The notes under the pieces: model-generated
What the model was told of the DNA's origin: nothing
The model's input: the letters and a program-made list of their open reading frames with translations, nothing else
The model's database searches: none
Program-made: the position numbers and the translations under genes
Source: Pachyseris speciosa
Taxonomy: Eukaryota; Cnidaria; Anthozoa; Scleractinia; Pachyseridae
DNA: 64,000 bases
Assembly: GCA_016490735.1 (NCBI GenBank)
Contig: JAEMWC010000232.1
Location: 52,501-116,500 of the forward strand
Reading direction: 5' to 3'
In this document: positions 10,883-23,464 of the stretch, in pieces
Numbering within the stretch: position 1 is the first letter of the stretch
Layout: each line of letters starts with the position of its first letter

Positions 10883-12490
10883 AGGTATACACGGAACACT
10901 TTTTTATTGATATGAGCCTGTTATTTACTCGAAAAGCAGGTGAAAACAATGTTTGCAATAACAAAATGCAAATGGGATATCGGCCTGCCCACTCTTAATG
11001 GGGAGCTTTGTTGTAGAAAAATATTCTGGATATAACTACTGCGGTTTAGAAATACGGGAGGAATAAGATGAGTATCATTAAATTATTTTACATGTTAGCG
11101 ATAACACGCCCTCGTTGATCTCAGATCTGACCCAGTGTATGGCGAAACAGTTCTTATAAGCTAAGAGAACATAACAAGGCTGTCGTTCCACGATTTTATG
11201 AAGAAATCAGTTTGATTCAGAAAAGCTGTGTTGTGTTGCGAAATTTGTAAACCTATTTCTTTCTTTCATTTCTTTCTTTCTTTCTTTCTTTCTTTCTTTT
11301 TTCGTCCGTGGGACAATTTCTACAAGTCTGAAAACCGGCCTGCATTTAATTTTTAGAGGTCACGTTTGGAGAATTCCGAGGGGTACCTTCCTCGTTTGGA
11401 GGGAGTATTTCATGTTCATTTGTCTCCGTGTGTTTCTGTTTTTCATTTCCTGATCCTCGCTATCCAAGAGGCTGATATTCAGGGTCGTCGGCGACGGTGT
11501 TTAAAGGCAACTTAAACAAACTTCGAGTAACAGTATTGCTGGTTTTGCAAGTTATCCGAAACTCGTTTGCGCAATACGATTTGACCACTGACAACACAGG
11601 CGCATTTTCACTCCGCTGCGCATGCTTACAACACGTGAGCTTCAAACGAATCTGATTGGCCAATTTTGGCGCGCGCGCCTTCCTCCTTTGTGATCTTAAA
11701 TTTTCAGGTGCAAAACAAAATTCGCTTACTTCAAATGTGTTTTCGCGAACAGAGAAAAGTGCACTGATGTTTTAGTTCTTTGCAAAAACCGGAGACAGGA
11801 ACGTAAAAAGGTGTGTGAGACTTTTGCCGGTTTGATTACTAGCCACTGTTCAGATAAACGAGTCTATCTTCCTCCAGCGAACAAGAGAAGCAACGATAGT
11901 CGAACCTAACGCTTTCGTTCCAATTAAGTGTACAAAAACATTTAAAGGGTAGGTTCATAAACACCAGGGAAATCTTAGAACGCACCTATTGGTTGGAAGT
12001 ATTTTTTTTCAAGCTGTGGACAAACTAAAGTTTGAAAACTCGCTTTGGGTGAGAAAATTGCAAAAGCAATTCGCATAGTTCCTTGAAGAATGCGCTACTG
12101 TTAGCTGGGATTGGGGAAATGACAGGAAGAAAACTAGATGACTTAAAACGTTCGTTTTAATCGGCTGCATTTTAAGAGTAGTGCATTTCCATGGAAACAT
12201 AGGTTAGACTATAATGCTGGCGCAAGATTTGCAGCTATGCGCGCGCTCGCGTCTGGTACTGATTACAAATGAATTTGACTGACCGATTTTTACGCTCGCG
12301 TTTTTCCACCTTTGTTATGTTACCATAAAGAAAAGTTTTCAGTTAAAAACGAAATTTAGTCGCTTTGGACGTATTTCTGCCGACAGAAAAAATATTTCTA
12401 AAAAATTCGAAATAGGCGATGTCTGAGTTCTTTGCACTCAGGTTGAGCCAAAGCTTAATAGGTATGTAACACCTTTTCAGTAAGTAGTAT
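10883..12490. other. No gene; (TTTC)n microsatellite at 11,255-11,302
   Basis: The only clear structure is the TTTC microsatellite of about 48 bp. A GC-rich patch GGCGCGCGCGCC lies near 11,668, and GCGCGCGCTCGCG near 12,239. Neither is enough to call a promoter. Confidence 0.5.
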
Positions 12491-13010
12491 TAGAGCGCTT
12501 TTCAATTGAGTGTCGTAAAACCAAAACCAAAGCAATTAATTTTGAAAGAAGCCGCTCATATCCGCTGGGAAAATCCCACGTTAAACAAGCAGCTTAAACA
12601 TGCCGAGCTGACTCTTTCTTTCTGATGTGATTTTCCTTTGCGTTAGTCCTTTTGTTATTTAGGTTTACTTACTACGATAATTTTGTGCAATAGCTGTGAT
12701 TATTTTACTTACTACGACAATTTTGTACAATAGCTGTAATTATTTTGCTGTTTATACTTTGTTTCTCTACGTACATCCAGTTTCAAGAAATGTTCTGCCC
12801 CAGGTCTCGCGCATTTAAGTATTGCCCGTTAATTTTTTAAAAACACTGTACACGTCAATGGTAGCATAAATTCAAATCACAACTGTAGACTAATTCACAA
12901 CTGATGATGATCGTTGAACGATCGAAATATTTCTTGTTTGAAACTCAAAGTGGTTTTCCATTTTTTAAAAAACGAGAATAACTTTCGACACTCAATTGAA
13001 AAGCGCTCTA
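12491..13010. mobile_element. TIR element, TAGAGCGCTTTTCAATTGAG ends
   Basis: The termini TAGAGCGCTTTTCAATTGAG and CTCAATTGAAAAGCGCTCTA are exact inverses of 20 bp, continuing as TGTCG/CGACA. The interior holds a direct repeat of about 50 bp (TTTACTTACTACGATAATTTTG, then TTTACTTACTACGACAATTTTG, at 12,663 and 12,706). Same end family as 373-565. Confidence 0.7.
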
Positions 13011-13799
13011 TAAGCAAGTAAGTATTTTATTTACCCACATTTCACGGATGAGTACAAGACTCGTTCAAAGGTGAACGTGCAAAATATAAATAATAATTAA
13101 AAGAATAAAATTAATATATAGACATGCTAAAATCAATTAAAATACTTAATACAAGGTAATAAGATAGAATATAATCCGATACTCCTGTTCGATATTAATT
13201 CTCAAAGAAACCGGCACTTCCAACTTAAATTATTAAGGCTCAATTGCCAGCCACGGCTCGTAAAATCGAGACTGTTAGTCCTTGCCCAAACGGTCAGAGA
13301 GAGCGAGAAAAACGAAGCCTTGCGATTTTCTTGTTAATTTTCTTGAAAGTCATCTCAAATTTTCTCTTATTTTTTTAGAATCAAGACTTTGTTTTATTAC
13401 ATAACATCACATTTCGGACGACGTAACACTGTTAAATAACGGGTGAAAATGAAATGAAAATTCAGTTTTCACTTATAACGTATTAATTTTAAGCTTCATA
13501 GAGATCTGATCCAAACTTAAGGAAAATTAAGATTTAGAAATAATCAGTCAAATTCAACGCAGAGAATTTATTTATTTTCCAAACAGATCGGAGCTACGTA
13601 AAATATATCTGATAACTGAGCTTTTAAGTCAGTGAGGGTAACTTCACGCGGACACCGCGTTAAAAATGTTGTGATGAAGCGGAAATACAAGGCGAGACAA
13701 GGAAGACACTTGAGGTTTGCATGCTCTTGCCAAAAATGAATGCATATTTAAGCTATTCAACGGCCTCATCATGCACACCACGAGTGTTCCCTGGGAACT

Positions 13800-14330
13800 T
13801 AATAATAATAATCTTTATTTTGCTCTGTTTATTTGTGCAGTGTACTTTTTTTTTTTATTACAATCTAGTATATTTACAATATATGATTAAATTTAATAAA
13901 AACAAAGGCAAGCTAGGAAATGAGCCAGTTGGTTTTCTTAGTAAGCTCCCTGAACAATTTAGGTTCTAAGTGGCAGGTAAAATAAAATAAAAGATAAATA
14001 AAATAAAAAGAAATGAAAAGAAGGATGAACTTATTTACATGAAGTATGTTGCTTCATCAGTAAAACGAAAGTTTATTTTATTTGTTGTTCAGAGAGATAA
14101 CGTTTAAATTTCTTAGGAAATGAGAACACACTTGAGTTTTTTAAATGAGTTGGGAGGCCTTTCCAAATGTTTATAGCCATAAAAGAGATTGATTGTTTGC
14201 CTATGTTAGTTCGTACGCTCGGCTTATAAAGATTTTTCTTAGCTAGCATATTGAAACATGTTGTCGAATAGTTCAGGCAGACAGCTTGATCCAACGGCAG
14301 CCATTTAGACGAAAGGCATTCCTTGGCGAT
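13800..14330 (-). mobile_element. Non-LTR retrotransposon 3' end with reverse-transcriptase C-terminus
   Basis: On the minus strand, the frame at 14,294-14,073 shows the C-terminal tail typical of CR1/L2/Rex-like reverse transcriptases: YKPSVRTNIGKQSISFMAINIWKGLP, then HLKNSSVFSFPKKFKRYL before a stop (W.G.LP and FKK.LK pattern). The polymerase core is absent. About 270 bp farther on, the element ends in AATAAAGATTATTATTATT, a polyadenylation-like signal plus ATT microsatellite. This is a 5'-truncated, inactive insertion. Confidence 0.7.
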
Positions 14331-15110
14331 AAGGGCTCAAAGACAGGATTCTACTCTAAGGTTTTTATGGTGATCCAGCTTCATAAACACAATCAGTTGA
14401 CTGACTTGAACAAAATATGTTCTCCCCAAAACAGTGCCGGAGTAAAATTTTGAATTGCATATTCACTGATCTCGCATCTCCCTCTTGCCTTAAAAATTAC
14501 GGCGATTGCCAAAACCCTTGCCACAAAATTAAATGTTGAGTGGTACCCGTCTAGTATGAGAAAGAGTTTTCAGTCTAACGTTTCAATTGTATACAGATCT
14601 TGCATCACCCCGCCCTCCTTGAAAATATAAGGCAATTACACAAAATCTTGCGCGAGAAGTAGGTGTTACACCTGTCTAATATGAGAAAGGGTTTTCCAAT
14701 CTAACTTAACTTTGAAATTCACAACGATATTTATTTTTTCGATTTCCAACCCCATCGGTTAAATACTTTTCTTACGTTTGATATAAATATTCCTTTAACA
14801 AGACATAGCGGAGCTTGCTGGAATTTGATTGAATTGCAAATGATATGCAAAAATGTCTTGCACACTGACGAAGTTGAATGTTAATAGAATTGGAGAAGAT
14901 GAAAAATCAAAATGGCGCTCCAGCAAGTTAGTTTTCTAGCGTATGAATCTTTACTGCAGAGTCCTTGCATGGTTACGTCCTTGCTGTCACACTTTGTGCT
15001 GCCATAAGGCATCGAGGAGGGAAAAGAAGGGACGAACTATTCGCGGACGCAGATGAAGGCCAAGTTCATGTGAACACGTGGAGACGAATTACGTTGACAA
15101 CTTGACAAAT
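14331..15110. other. No gene seen
   Basis: Two imperfect copies of a segment of about 100 bp (GTGGTACCCGTCTAGTATGAGAAAGAGTTTTC near 14,541 and TTACACCTGTCTAATATGAGAAAGGGTTTTC near 14,667) form a loose direct repeat. Nothing codes. Confidence 0.35.
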
Positions 15111-17944
15111 ATGAATTTCGGATGGAACGTCATTTTAATCCAGGTGATTTTTGTATAAAATTCCTGTCTTTTTATCTGGAAATTAATGAAGTTAAACTGG
15201 TAATTTAAGTCGATGGTGTAGTTTTTCGGCTTTGTATTAGCTCAGGAAAGACGTTTTTATCTGGTGGTAAACGTTTTTTCCATAAACAAGGCCGGTGAGG
15301 AAAGTTATGAACGAATTATTTTGCTTCCCAAACCACTTAAAATTTCATTTCACACAATAGCATTAAATGGAATTATGCCGCGCAATAACGTGCATTTTGA
15401 ACGTTACTCTTCAGGATTTCAACCACAACTACTCGAAAGTTAGTATGATCTCTTATAGCATTATCAGCAGCATCACACGTCACAGGAAAGTACTGCTCAG
15501 TAGCTTTCATTTGAATGGTCACACTTTAGGATTTCATCCACAGACTCAAAAGTTAGAACCACCTCGTACAGCATAATAAACAGCACCACAGGAAAGTACT
15601 GCTCAGTAGCTTTCATTTGAATGGTCACACTGTAGGATTTCATCCACAGACTCAAAAGTTAGAACCACCTCGTACAGCATAATAAACAGCACCACAGGAA
15701 AGTACTGCTCAGTAGCTTTCATTTGAATGGTCACACTTTAGGATTTCATCCACAGACTCAAAAGTTAGAACCACCTCGTACAGCATAATAAACAGCACCA
15801 CAGGAAAGTGCTAGTCAAAAGTTTTCATTACAGTGGTAGATATCTATTGGTTGTTGTAAAAAAAATCATTTCTCACCGAAATCAATAGCATTTTTCTCGT
15901 CTTAGCGGTTTCGCAATTAGGGATTTTTTTAAAAAAAATTTATTAATAAAGAATAACTATTACAGCGCATCTATAAAAGACAATTGTCGACAAAAAACAT
16001 ACGCACACGAGAAAGAAAAGAAAAAGGTGGACGAAATAGTTTAGTACGTGCCTACATATCCGATTGTTTTGGGAGATACAACATGCAGGGGCCCATTACA
16101 TTTGGGCTCCTGTAACAAGCCAGTTGGTGTTCACCAAACCGCACACACTCAAAATAATGGTTGAATGACGAACACTGAATGACGATAAGGCTTTCCTCAA
16201 AACAGAATTTCAATTCCCTGTCGACAACAATGTTTCTCCATTCCCCATGATTGAAGTTTCCTAAAGGCAAAATGAAATAACACCTAGCAGTACCCCACAA
16301 ATTCTGTAATCCGGTTGATCTCCAATGGAAATCTTTCTTGGTTCTTCTTTAAATGTTTTAAACACCCATGGCCTATTCCAGCATATGCGCAAGATAAAGA
16401 AGTCTTAATCCCCATGATACGATACGTGTAAGTAGTTAGTTCCGTATTTTGTAACTAATCAAATGTGTTTTCAATTTTAGGGACAAGATTTGTACGCATT
16501 TGATCGGAGCTCGAACGAAAATATACTACGCAATGGACTTTTGGCGAAGGTGAGTTTCTTTGGTGTTTGGAAGTTATTTTAGCAGATTTGTTTTGGCCTT
16601 AAAGGCATAAAACTTTTTCTCGGCAAAATTTTTCACTGGTCGTATGTCTAAGAATGGTCATTAACTTCCACCTGGGCAGCAAGGGACGGGAAGGAGGGGG
16701 TGGGGAGGGTGGGGGCAATGTCAACTAGTAATGCTCCTACTCACTTCATGCTGGGTATTTTGTGTTGAATTGGTATCCAAGTGGGAATATCCATGCTGGG
16801 TATCCTGTGATGGTTTAGCATCCCATCCAGGCAGAGCTTACAAATACTTCTCTTCAGTTTGGGCATCCTGTGATTGACTAGCATCTCATCCAGTGGGAGT
16901 AAAAAATCATGATGTTAACGAAAACCACGAAACAGGGTAGCGTTTTTTTAGAATTGACGAAGTGGATCTCCAGGATCGTCTCTGTCACCCCCCCCCCTCC
17001 CCCCCTAAAGATTTACTTCTAGTTACTGATTCTATGTCTGTTACGTACATTAGTGGTGTTCACGAAAGCCGTGTTGGTGGTCGAAAACAACAAAAATCGT
17101 TTGCAAAAGCAATTTTATTCCTTGAGTGAAAATCTTATTTTGCTAATTATTAGAATGTTCGACGTGAAAACCACCTACTATTACTGTGTACTATTACTAA
17201 TATTACTGTGTAATATAGACGTTACCTAACAGATATTTATACCATTGTTCTTTCTCTTAAGGTGGATCCCAGGCACGGAGTGGAAAACATTGGATGGCAT
17301 TGTCAACCTCAAGACCAACATAATGCTCAACGGTGAGTTTAGTCTGATCGTGTTTGTTACAAACGTATCCCATAGAGCTGTTTCTATTTTTCTTCTAAAA
17401 CGCAACAGAGAATTAAGTGAACGGTAGTCAGATCCCAAAACAGTCGTTTTTTTGTCTTACCTTTTTTGTGATACACGTATCCAAGGAGAGGGGAAAGAGA
17501 GAGACGGGAAAACGCCGAATGCGTAACATTTTATTCAATGGCAGCGCGTTCTATTCTTACGCAAAATTGAATGGACGAGGGAGTAAAAACAATAACCTTT
17601 CGTTTAAGAGTTGATGCGGAGAATAATGATTTTCTGATTTACAATCTTTCCATTTGGTACCATGTTCACTCCCAGATAAAACTGACGAAACTAACACGGA
17701 AAACCTTGTTAAACACTTCTTTTCAAAGTGGGCATCAGCTTCTAATTCTTATTTTCCAAAAAGAATCTAAAGAATAATTGTAATCGAATGAGACTCCGTT
17801 GGTTTTGCAGTTACTGATGTACTTTGGTGTACACTTTATTTTGATACAGGATCTGGCAGACCATGACTGATACAACACTGTGTGAGGAGTCTTCAAACAT
17901 CAGTATCAAGCAAGAAAAAAGATCGCCTCGGCAGATGTCAGGAG
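15111..17944 (+). CDS. Uncertain multi-exon frame, unknown protein (5' part)
   Basis: Four candidate exons join in one open frame with GT-AG borders and matching phases: 15,111-15,143 (starts ATG), 16,481-16,549, 17,262-17,332 and 17,850-17,944. The 89 codons include ENILRNGLLAK, DPRHGVENIGWHCQPQDQHN and SNISIKQEKRSPRQ; IKQE resembles a SUMO-acceptor site. I do not recognise a family. The last exon ends in phase 1, so more exons would be needed, and I could not find them before 24 kb. A caution: the middle two exons also join in a second open frame (DFWRRWIPGTEWKTLDGIVN) that stops early in exon 4. The 106-bp tandem array sits in the first intron. It could be a real 5' end of a regulatory gene, a non-coding transcript, or chance. 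Confidence 0.25.
15395..15815. repeat. 106-bp tandem repeat, about four copies
   Basis: The unit contains GTAGCTTTCATTTGAATGG, starting at 15,500, 15,606 and 15,712, an exact 106-bp period. The first and last copies are diverged. The two central units differ by only about one base, so amplification is recent. Its edges do not match any other repeat here. Confidence 0.9.
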
Positions 17945-18111
17945 GTAGAGAAACGTATTTAAGTAAGAATACAGATTACCGTATTCACCCATGGTCAGGC
18001 CACAACTTTTGACAGAAAAACGGTAAATACTGAATTAGGGTGCTAGGCTGTTCACTGATGCAAGCGAAAACCAAACGCAATGCAAGGTATGATTGCACAA
18101 TTGCATGCAAA

Positions 18112-18779
18112 CAGTGGAACCTCTGTAATCCTCTATGCGCAAAAAATTGTCCAGCAAATGTTTCTTTGCAATGTTAGTTTTTGTTAAAACATACAGGCCT
18201 CGAGAATAAAGGAAATTACCACTGAAGATGAAATGCCTTGATGATCAAATAAATTCTCCGAACTAGAACTAGAGCAAATTTACGCAGCACAGTGATGAGA
18301 ATATTCAAATGGATATAGGAGCTTGGAAGTTAAATGCAGCCACCGACGGGCCATGAAATTTTGGCCATATGAACATGTATTAACGTGGGACTGTGGAGTG
18401 TCAAATTCTGAAAGCCTACATGTACTAAGAGAAAAACAGGATGCAAGCGGAAAGTCCGAACTTTTCAGTGAATTGGATTGCGAAAACTTTATGAACATTT
18501 ACCAGATAGAGATCTTAAAGTTAGGTTGTGACATCTATATATGCCACCTTCAGTTTTATGTGGTTTGATTACATGCGCTTTATAATTGGACACCAAGAAG
18601 AGGTCGCAAGTCGCATTAAAGAGGTGATCAAATTGATATCGTTTTTGGATGACAACATGATTGAGCCACCACAAAAATTTGTTCGTTTCTCCAAAAAAAT
18701 GTTTGGGTCACACAAAGAAAACATCATAGCAGAGGCGGCCTATTTATATAAAAAGAGATCATAACACGAGGTTCCACTG
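18112..18779. mobile_element. Pogo/Tigger-like non-autonomous element
   Basis: The ends are CAGTGGAACCTC and GAGGTTCCACTG, and TA follows the right end, as in pogo/Tigger elements (TA target, CAGTG...CCTC ends). No transposase frame survives. Another CAGTGCAACCTCAGATATATCG motif of the same style is at 18,977. The last residues of a 78-codon frame inside are not recognisable. Confidence 0.5.
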
Positions 18780-19189
18780 TAGTTCATTGTTTTTGTTTTG
18801 CAAATCCAGAGTCTAACCGTTAAACGCGCAGCTGATGTACGGAAACAGGCGGTGCTTAGTGATTGGTTACAAATGTGGCCAAGTGCGCAACTGATGGGTA
18901 AATACGGTAATTTTGCTATTCCTTTCTTTGCGCGACAACTGAATTCCAGCAAATCAAATTTTCATTTTTACGATACAGTGCAACCTCAGATATATCGAAC
19001 TCTCTGTTACAACGAATTTAAATTCAGTACCATCGGAGAATTTGGGAGATACAGAATGAAACCTAAGCCGAAAATTTTTTATGGTGCGTTCACATTTTTT
19101 TCTCTGAAAATGCGAAAAGTTTTGTGGATTAAACTGTATTTTCACGTGAATAGTTTAATGCTATCGACAGCTGACGGACATTAGTCAAG

Positions 19190-20117
19190 TATTTAGGTAG
19201 TTTTCAATGCGAGACCTGCACAAGGCAAGTGCAGGCGAATGGGATCGATTTGGGGTGTTGTTCCCTAAGTTGAACTTTTGAACAAGCAAACGTACAGTGT
19301 GCGAAGAACTTTGATTGATGTCATCAAGCAGTAGAAATACTTGCCGAATGAGTAGATTGAAGCAGATGAACTTTATCAACCATTTTTTTTAAGTCTGCAC
19401 AATCAAAACGAAACTCACCGACAAATCGGGACATCTTATCAGATGCTTAAAGAAGCTGTTAACTCACTATACACGATTTCCCTCGATCTTGCTCGATTTA
19501 AACCGTCTGGTTTCTGTCTTTCAATTAAAATGCCGGCTTTTTGGGTGACATTTTCGATGATGGATTTTGAGGTTTACCTGCATTTTCAGAAAGTTGTGAG
19601 GTAAATCCTCATAATAATTTCTTATGAAAATTCTTAGTTCAGAGTCTCTTTTTCAGTCCATGAAATGCTAATTTTAAGAACTATTTAACAGCGCCAAAGT
19701 GATCTCTGATGGTTTCATATCTGATGTTGAAGAAAAAGCGAGGAAACATTTCTCAGCCAACTGTAGGTCAGTTTGAACCGGCGAAGTGTCATGGATGAAT
19801 GTTCTTCTGAATTCAAATTGTCTTATTTGTATCTAGTGTAAATTTTGCCAGTTTTTGCAACAACATTTTTCTGGGTTTTTGTGAAAACGTAACGCCAATT
19901 TTTCAAAGTAGAGTTTTAAAGCAACTTTTTGTTAACAAACTCGCTGGGCAGTGTGTCTGTTTTCACTTGTTAAAAATATTCTGATAGAAGTAATGGAAAG
20001 CCTGAAAATGATTTATGATTGCTCGTGTAAATGTTACGTTTTCCCCTTTTAAGAAGAAACTGAAGGTTGAAAAACCATTGGTACACGTTCTTTCTTTACG
20101 CAGAAGTTAGTTTTCAA
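19190..20117. other. No gene seen
   Basis: AT-rich sequence without domain-bearing frames or clear repeats. Confidence 0.4.
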
Positions 20118-20214
20118 GTAATGGTAATGGTAATGGCTTTATATACCGCACATATCACATAGTCTCATGGCGGTTTACAATTCTTCTCTAGGGTGAGATC
20201 GGACGTCAGCCTGT
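20118..20214 (-). repeat. Non-LTR retrotransposon 3' end (repeat A, copy 2)
   Basis: On the minus strand it ends in TATATAAAGCCATTACCATT and further CCATTA units. It matches 2,779-2,881 through TCATGGCGGTTTACAAT and GGGTGAGATCGGACGTCAGC. Confidence 0.55.
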
Positions 20215-20641
20215 AAGTAGGCTCAAAAGGTTTTCTAAATGCTATGTGCTTGTGCGAAACGTTGAAATATTACAACGTACGTACATAATTTTGATCAAGC
20301 GGAAAACCGATTGGTTGCATAAAGTCTAGTTTTATCGTCCTAGCTGTTACCATGGCAACATTTTAGGACCACAAAAAGAACCTCAAACGTTTGCAAATTT
20401 TCTAAAACACGTAGTTGGTACGCTGTCTTTATTGCTTAAAGTGCGCATGAACGGCATGAATTAATCTTTTTTACGTTTTTAGGAAGCTTATAAACACCAT
20501 ATTTCATTTTCAGTCGTTTCCCTCCATTTCGTGACAAGGATTCATCATTTGTAGGGTTCCAAAATTCCCGCCGTGGCCTGAAATTAACACAGTTTGTGCG
20601 CGGCCAAAAGGTCTCTGTGACGTCATTCGTGTGTAATGGTA

Positions 20642-20911
20642 CAACCTCGTTCCCAGGGTCTCTCTCTACCTCCCTTGTCGTTGAGGAGAAAGACCCTGGT
20701 TGCGGCTGGTCACGTGGCCTAAGATGACAATCTTCACCGCACCGGGGGTAGTTAAGTTTTGTCATGGTAATACTTAATTGCACTGTCACCCCTCCCTTGC
20801 AAATGAATTTGAACGGCTCCCAGATTTTGGGAGCCACGTGACCAGCCGCAACCAGGGTCTTTCTCCTCAACGACAAGGGAGACAGGGAGAGAGACCCTGG
20901 GAACGAGGTTG
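20642..20911. mobile_element. Mutator-like MITE, CAACCTCG family, copy 2
   Basis: A 270-bp element with ends CAACCTCGTTCCCAGGGTCT and AGACCCTGGGAACGAGGTTG and long inverted arms, nearly identical to copy 1 throughout. The 9-bp flanks GTAATGGTA and GTAATGGTG match at 8 of 9 positions (20,633-20,641; 20,912-20,920). A 254-codon minus-strand frame running across it is a by-product of the palindrome. Confidence 0.85.
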
Positions 20912-21237
20912 GTAATGGTGAAGCGTGAAACATGGCTGAGAAGGCGAAAAAGCTTAAACCTGGAAAGTGTTGAGCAGCTGGCGGCCCTGGTAGTGAATCT
21001 TGATAGTTCTCCGACATTTTTATTCCACGGAATTCACAAAAACAGAGTGACGCACTCGACTGAGTACACACGAATGACGTCACGACTATTTCACCAGACC
21101 CAGGTCTTTGTCTAAAATTTTCGTGAGAAAGGCCCAACTTTCGCCGCATTTTAAAATAAGTTCCTGGTACTTTTAGTAATTTATTTTCCCCTACATACAT
21201 ACTTACTTATTCTCTCCCCGTCGGGGATTTTCAGGGA

Positions 21238-21412
21238 TAGCTTACATGAAAGTCGAAGACAGATTAAAGGTAGAGATAGGCCACTACACCAGGAACTACG
21301 TCCCCTACAATTATCGAACAGTGTGTGGGTTCTTTAACGCCCCACAGATTATTAGGTACAAGTGTTGTGAGACGGGACCTACGGTTTATCGTCCTTATCC
21401 GAGAAGACACCG
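21238..21412. repeat. Dispersed repeat B, copy 2
   Basis: Close to 3,215-3,365; shared text includes TTATTAGGTACAAGTGTTGT and CTACGGTTTATCGTC. Here no Penelope fragment follows, so B is separate from Penelope. Confidence 0.5.
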
Positions 21413-22156
21413 ATTTTCATATTTTGGAGAAAAAAACTGGCTTTCAAATTTCGATTCATGTGCACTTTAATAAGGATAAGAAGGATTTGAAAACTCTTTT
21501 AGTAGAATGACACGGGTCATTGTGTTCCATCCAAGACCGGCGGATATTCCTGAGCTTCTGATTGCGAGATTTTGTAAAAGAGAAACGATTGCTTACCTTT
21601 ACAAGGAGCTATTTCAGGGATGTTTTTAGGGTGTTAATTCAGGGTGTTTTTTTAATTTTTGGGATGTAAATTCAAGTAAAATTAGCACTAAGAACATTTT
21701 TATACATTCTAACGAAATTATCAAGTTAAATCACTGAAGAACAAACAAACAATAAATGAGTTTTGCTACATACGATGGAAAACTTAGAAACAGTATATCG
21801 ACTTCAAGTTGCAATAGTTTTGCATCGGATCAAATCCATGGCTAATGGCGCTCATTTATAGTTCCAAATCACTAATAAAGCAGTTCTAAACAAATCTGGA
21901 CTGTAGTTTTTGCTTTCCAACAATACAATTGTCTCAGTTTTGGCTTGCTAGATCAATACTGAAAGTTACTAACAGTCCATTTATTTCTGAGGCTGTTAAA
22001 CGTTTTCTCGTAGGAACTATATATATATATATGCCAATTTGCCAGTAAAGAAACTTTTAAGGAAGTATAAGTTTGTTCAGTGAAATAAACGGCTAATCTC
22101 TTTGTTATCTGGATATTGTTTCTCAAATTTAGCAAAAGTAAAAGGCTAGCTTTTAG
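21413..22156. other. No gene; short (AT)n at about 22,019
   Basis: Frames are short and without motifs. A TATATATATATATATG run is the only simple repeat. Confidence 0.4.
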
Positions 22157-22389
22157 TAGCCTGCGTCGCAAACGTAACAAAACCCCGGTTAGTAACGTCT
22201 GTGAAGCAGCGCCAAATTCCTTGTTCTGTACCAGAATTTGAGTATGCGTTATGATTGGCTCGTCAACAAAAGGCTCTTGTTAACGAGCCAATCATAACGC
22301 GTACTCAAATTCTGGTACAGAACAAGGAATTTGGCGCTGCTTCGCAGACGTTACTAACCGGGGTTTTGTTACGTCTGCGACGCAGGCTA
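22157..22389. mobile_element. Palindromic MITE, TAGCCTGCGTCGCA ends
   Basis: A 233-bp near-perfect palindrome. The arms start TAGCCTGCGTCGCAAACGTA and end GTTACGTCTGCGACGCAGGCTA, meeting at a short loop near 22,270. It is flanked by a perfect 8-bp duplication GCTTTTAG (22,149-22,156; 22,390-22,397). An 8-bp duplication fits hAT or P-type transposition. It is non-coding. Confidence 0.85.
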
Positions 22390-22397
22390 GCTTTTAG

Positions 22398-23464
22398 ATG
22401 GTTTTCATAGGAATTTTGTCTATTTGGCAGTTTTCAGACTGCAAAACGATTTATCTGTGAAACTGTACTCCAATGCATCCGTTTTCAGTTCACTTTCATC
22501 TTACTGTGGGTTAAACTTGCCAAAACGGTATACCATTATCTTTTCGGTACAAAGAACGATGTCCGATCGCCCGTTATAATTACAAATCATAATTTTGAAT
22601 CATTGCTTTTCCCTGATAATCTCTTTTCACTACGGATTTTGCCAAGGAAAGTTTTCTCATTGATCTTCTCAGTTAAACTGTTACACCACACCGCACCAGA
22701 TTCTGTTGTTAGATCAAAGAAAGTAGCATTTTGGATTCCAGTGAAAATGTCAGACCAATGCTGTCTCAGAAATCTCATTGGATTTGGAAATATCAGTGGA
22801 GTTTAGCTTCTTGTCAATGGTTAATATCTAGCTGTATTGTTAGTAGTTTTTTGCCATTTTCCAGTACAAGGTTTCATGTTTCATGTTTCAGTTAAAATCG
22901 AATGCCGTTTTAAGCTTCTTCTGTTGAATTTTCTCTGATTTCTCACATTTTCAGCAAGAAAAGGATTGAAATCCCAGGAATTTTCTCTTTGATTGAAATT
23001 TATCAGAGTTCAAGTTTAAGTATCAAGATTTTAAAAAGAAGGCTAAGGTTGCGAATCTATCCTTGTGGTGAAGTGACGTGCTGTGCCGTGCCGTACCTGT
23101 ATTCGGTTTCAGTTCATTTTTAATGCCAAACATGTTTTCAATTGTCTGTTTTTAACTGCTAGGTAATTTCGTTGAGATTCAAACCATTATTCGTTGAAAA
23201 GCGAAGGCAGTCTCTGTTTCAAGTTAAATTTTCTCTATTTTTGATTAAGGGTGGGAAAAGCAGATTTTCTTTGAGGATCAAAGGCCATTTTGTCTAATTA
23301 ATTGTTTTGCTGCACTTAGCAAATAACCTAAAAAAGCACGGGGCTTATGGAAGTTTGGGCTCCTTCCCAGATTCAAGATGAAATTATTCTGAAGAAATAC
23401 AAATCTAGGGGAAAAGAAGAGAAAAAAAAATCAATCAAAGATTACAGTTTCAGAAATTAATAAT
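22398..23464. other. No gene seen
   Basis: AT-rich; two complementary chance frames at 22,587-22,806 overlap on opposite strands and neither has a motif. Confidence 0.4.

Noticed and set aside
20436..21200. 254-codon minus-strand frame, one of the longest in the window
   Set aside because: It runs across the entire CAACCTCG MITE and its target duplication, so the middle third is transposon palindrome. The flanks have no domain.
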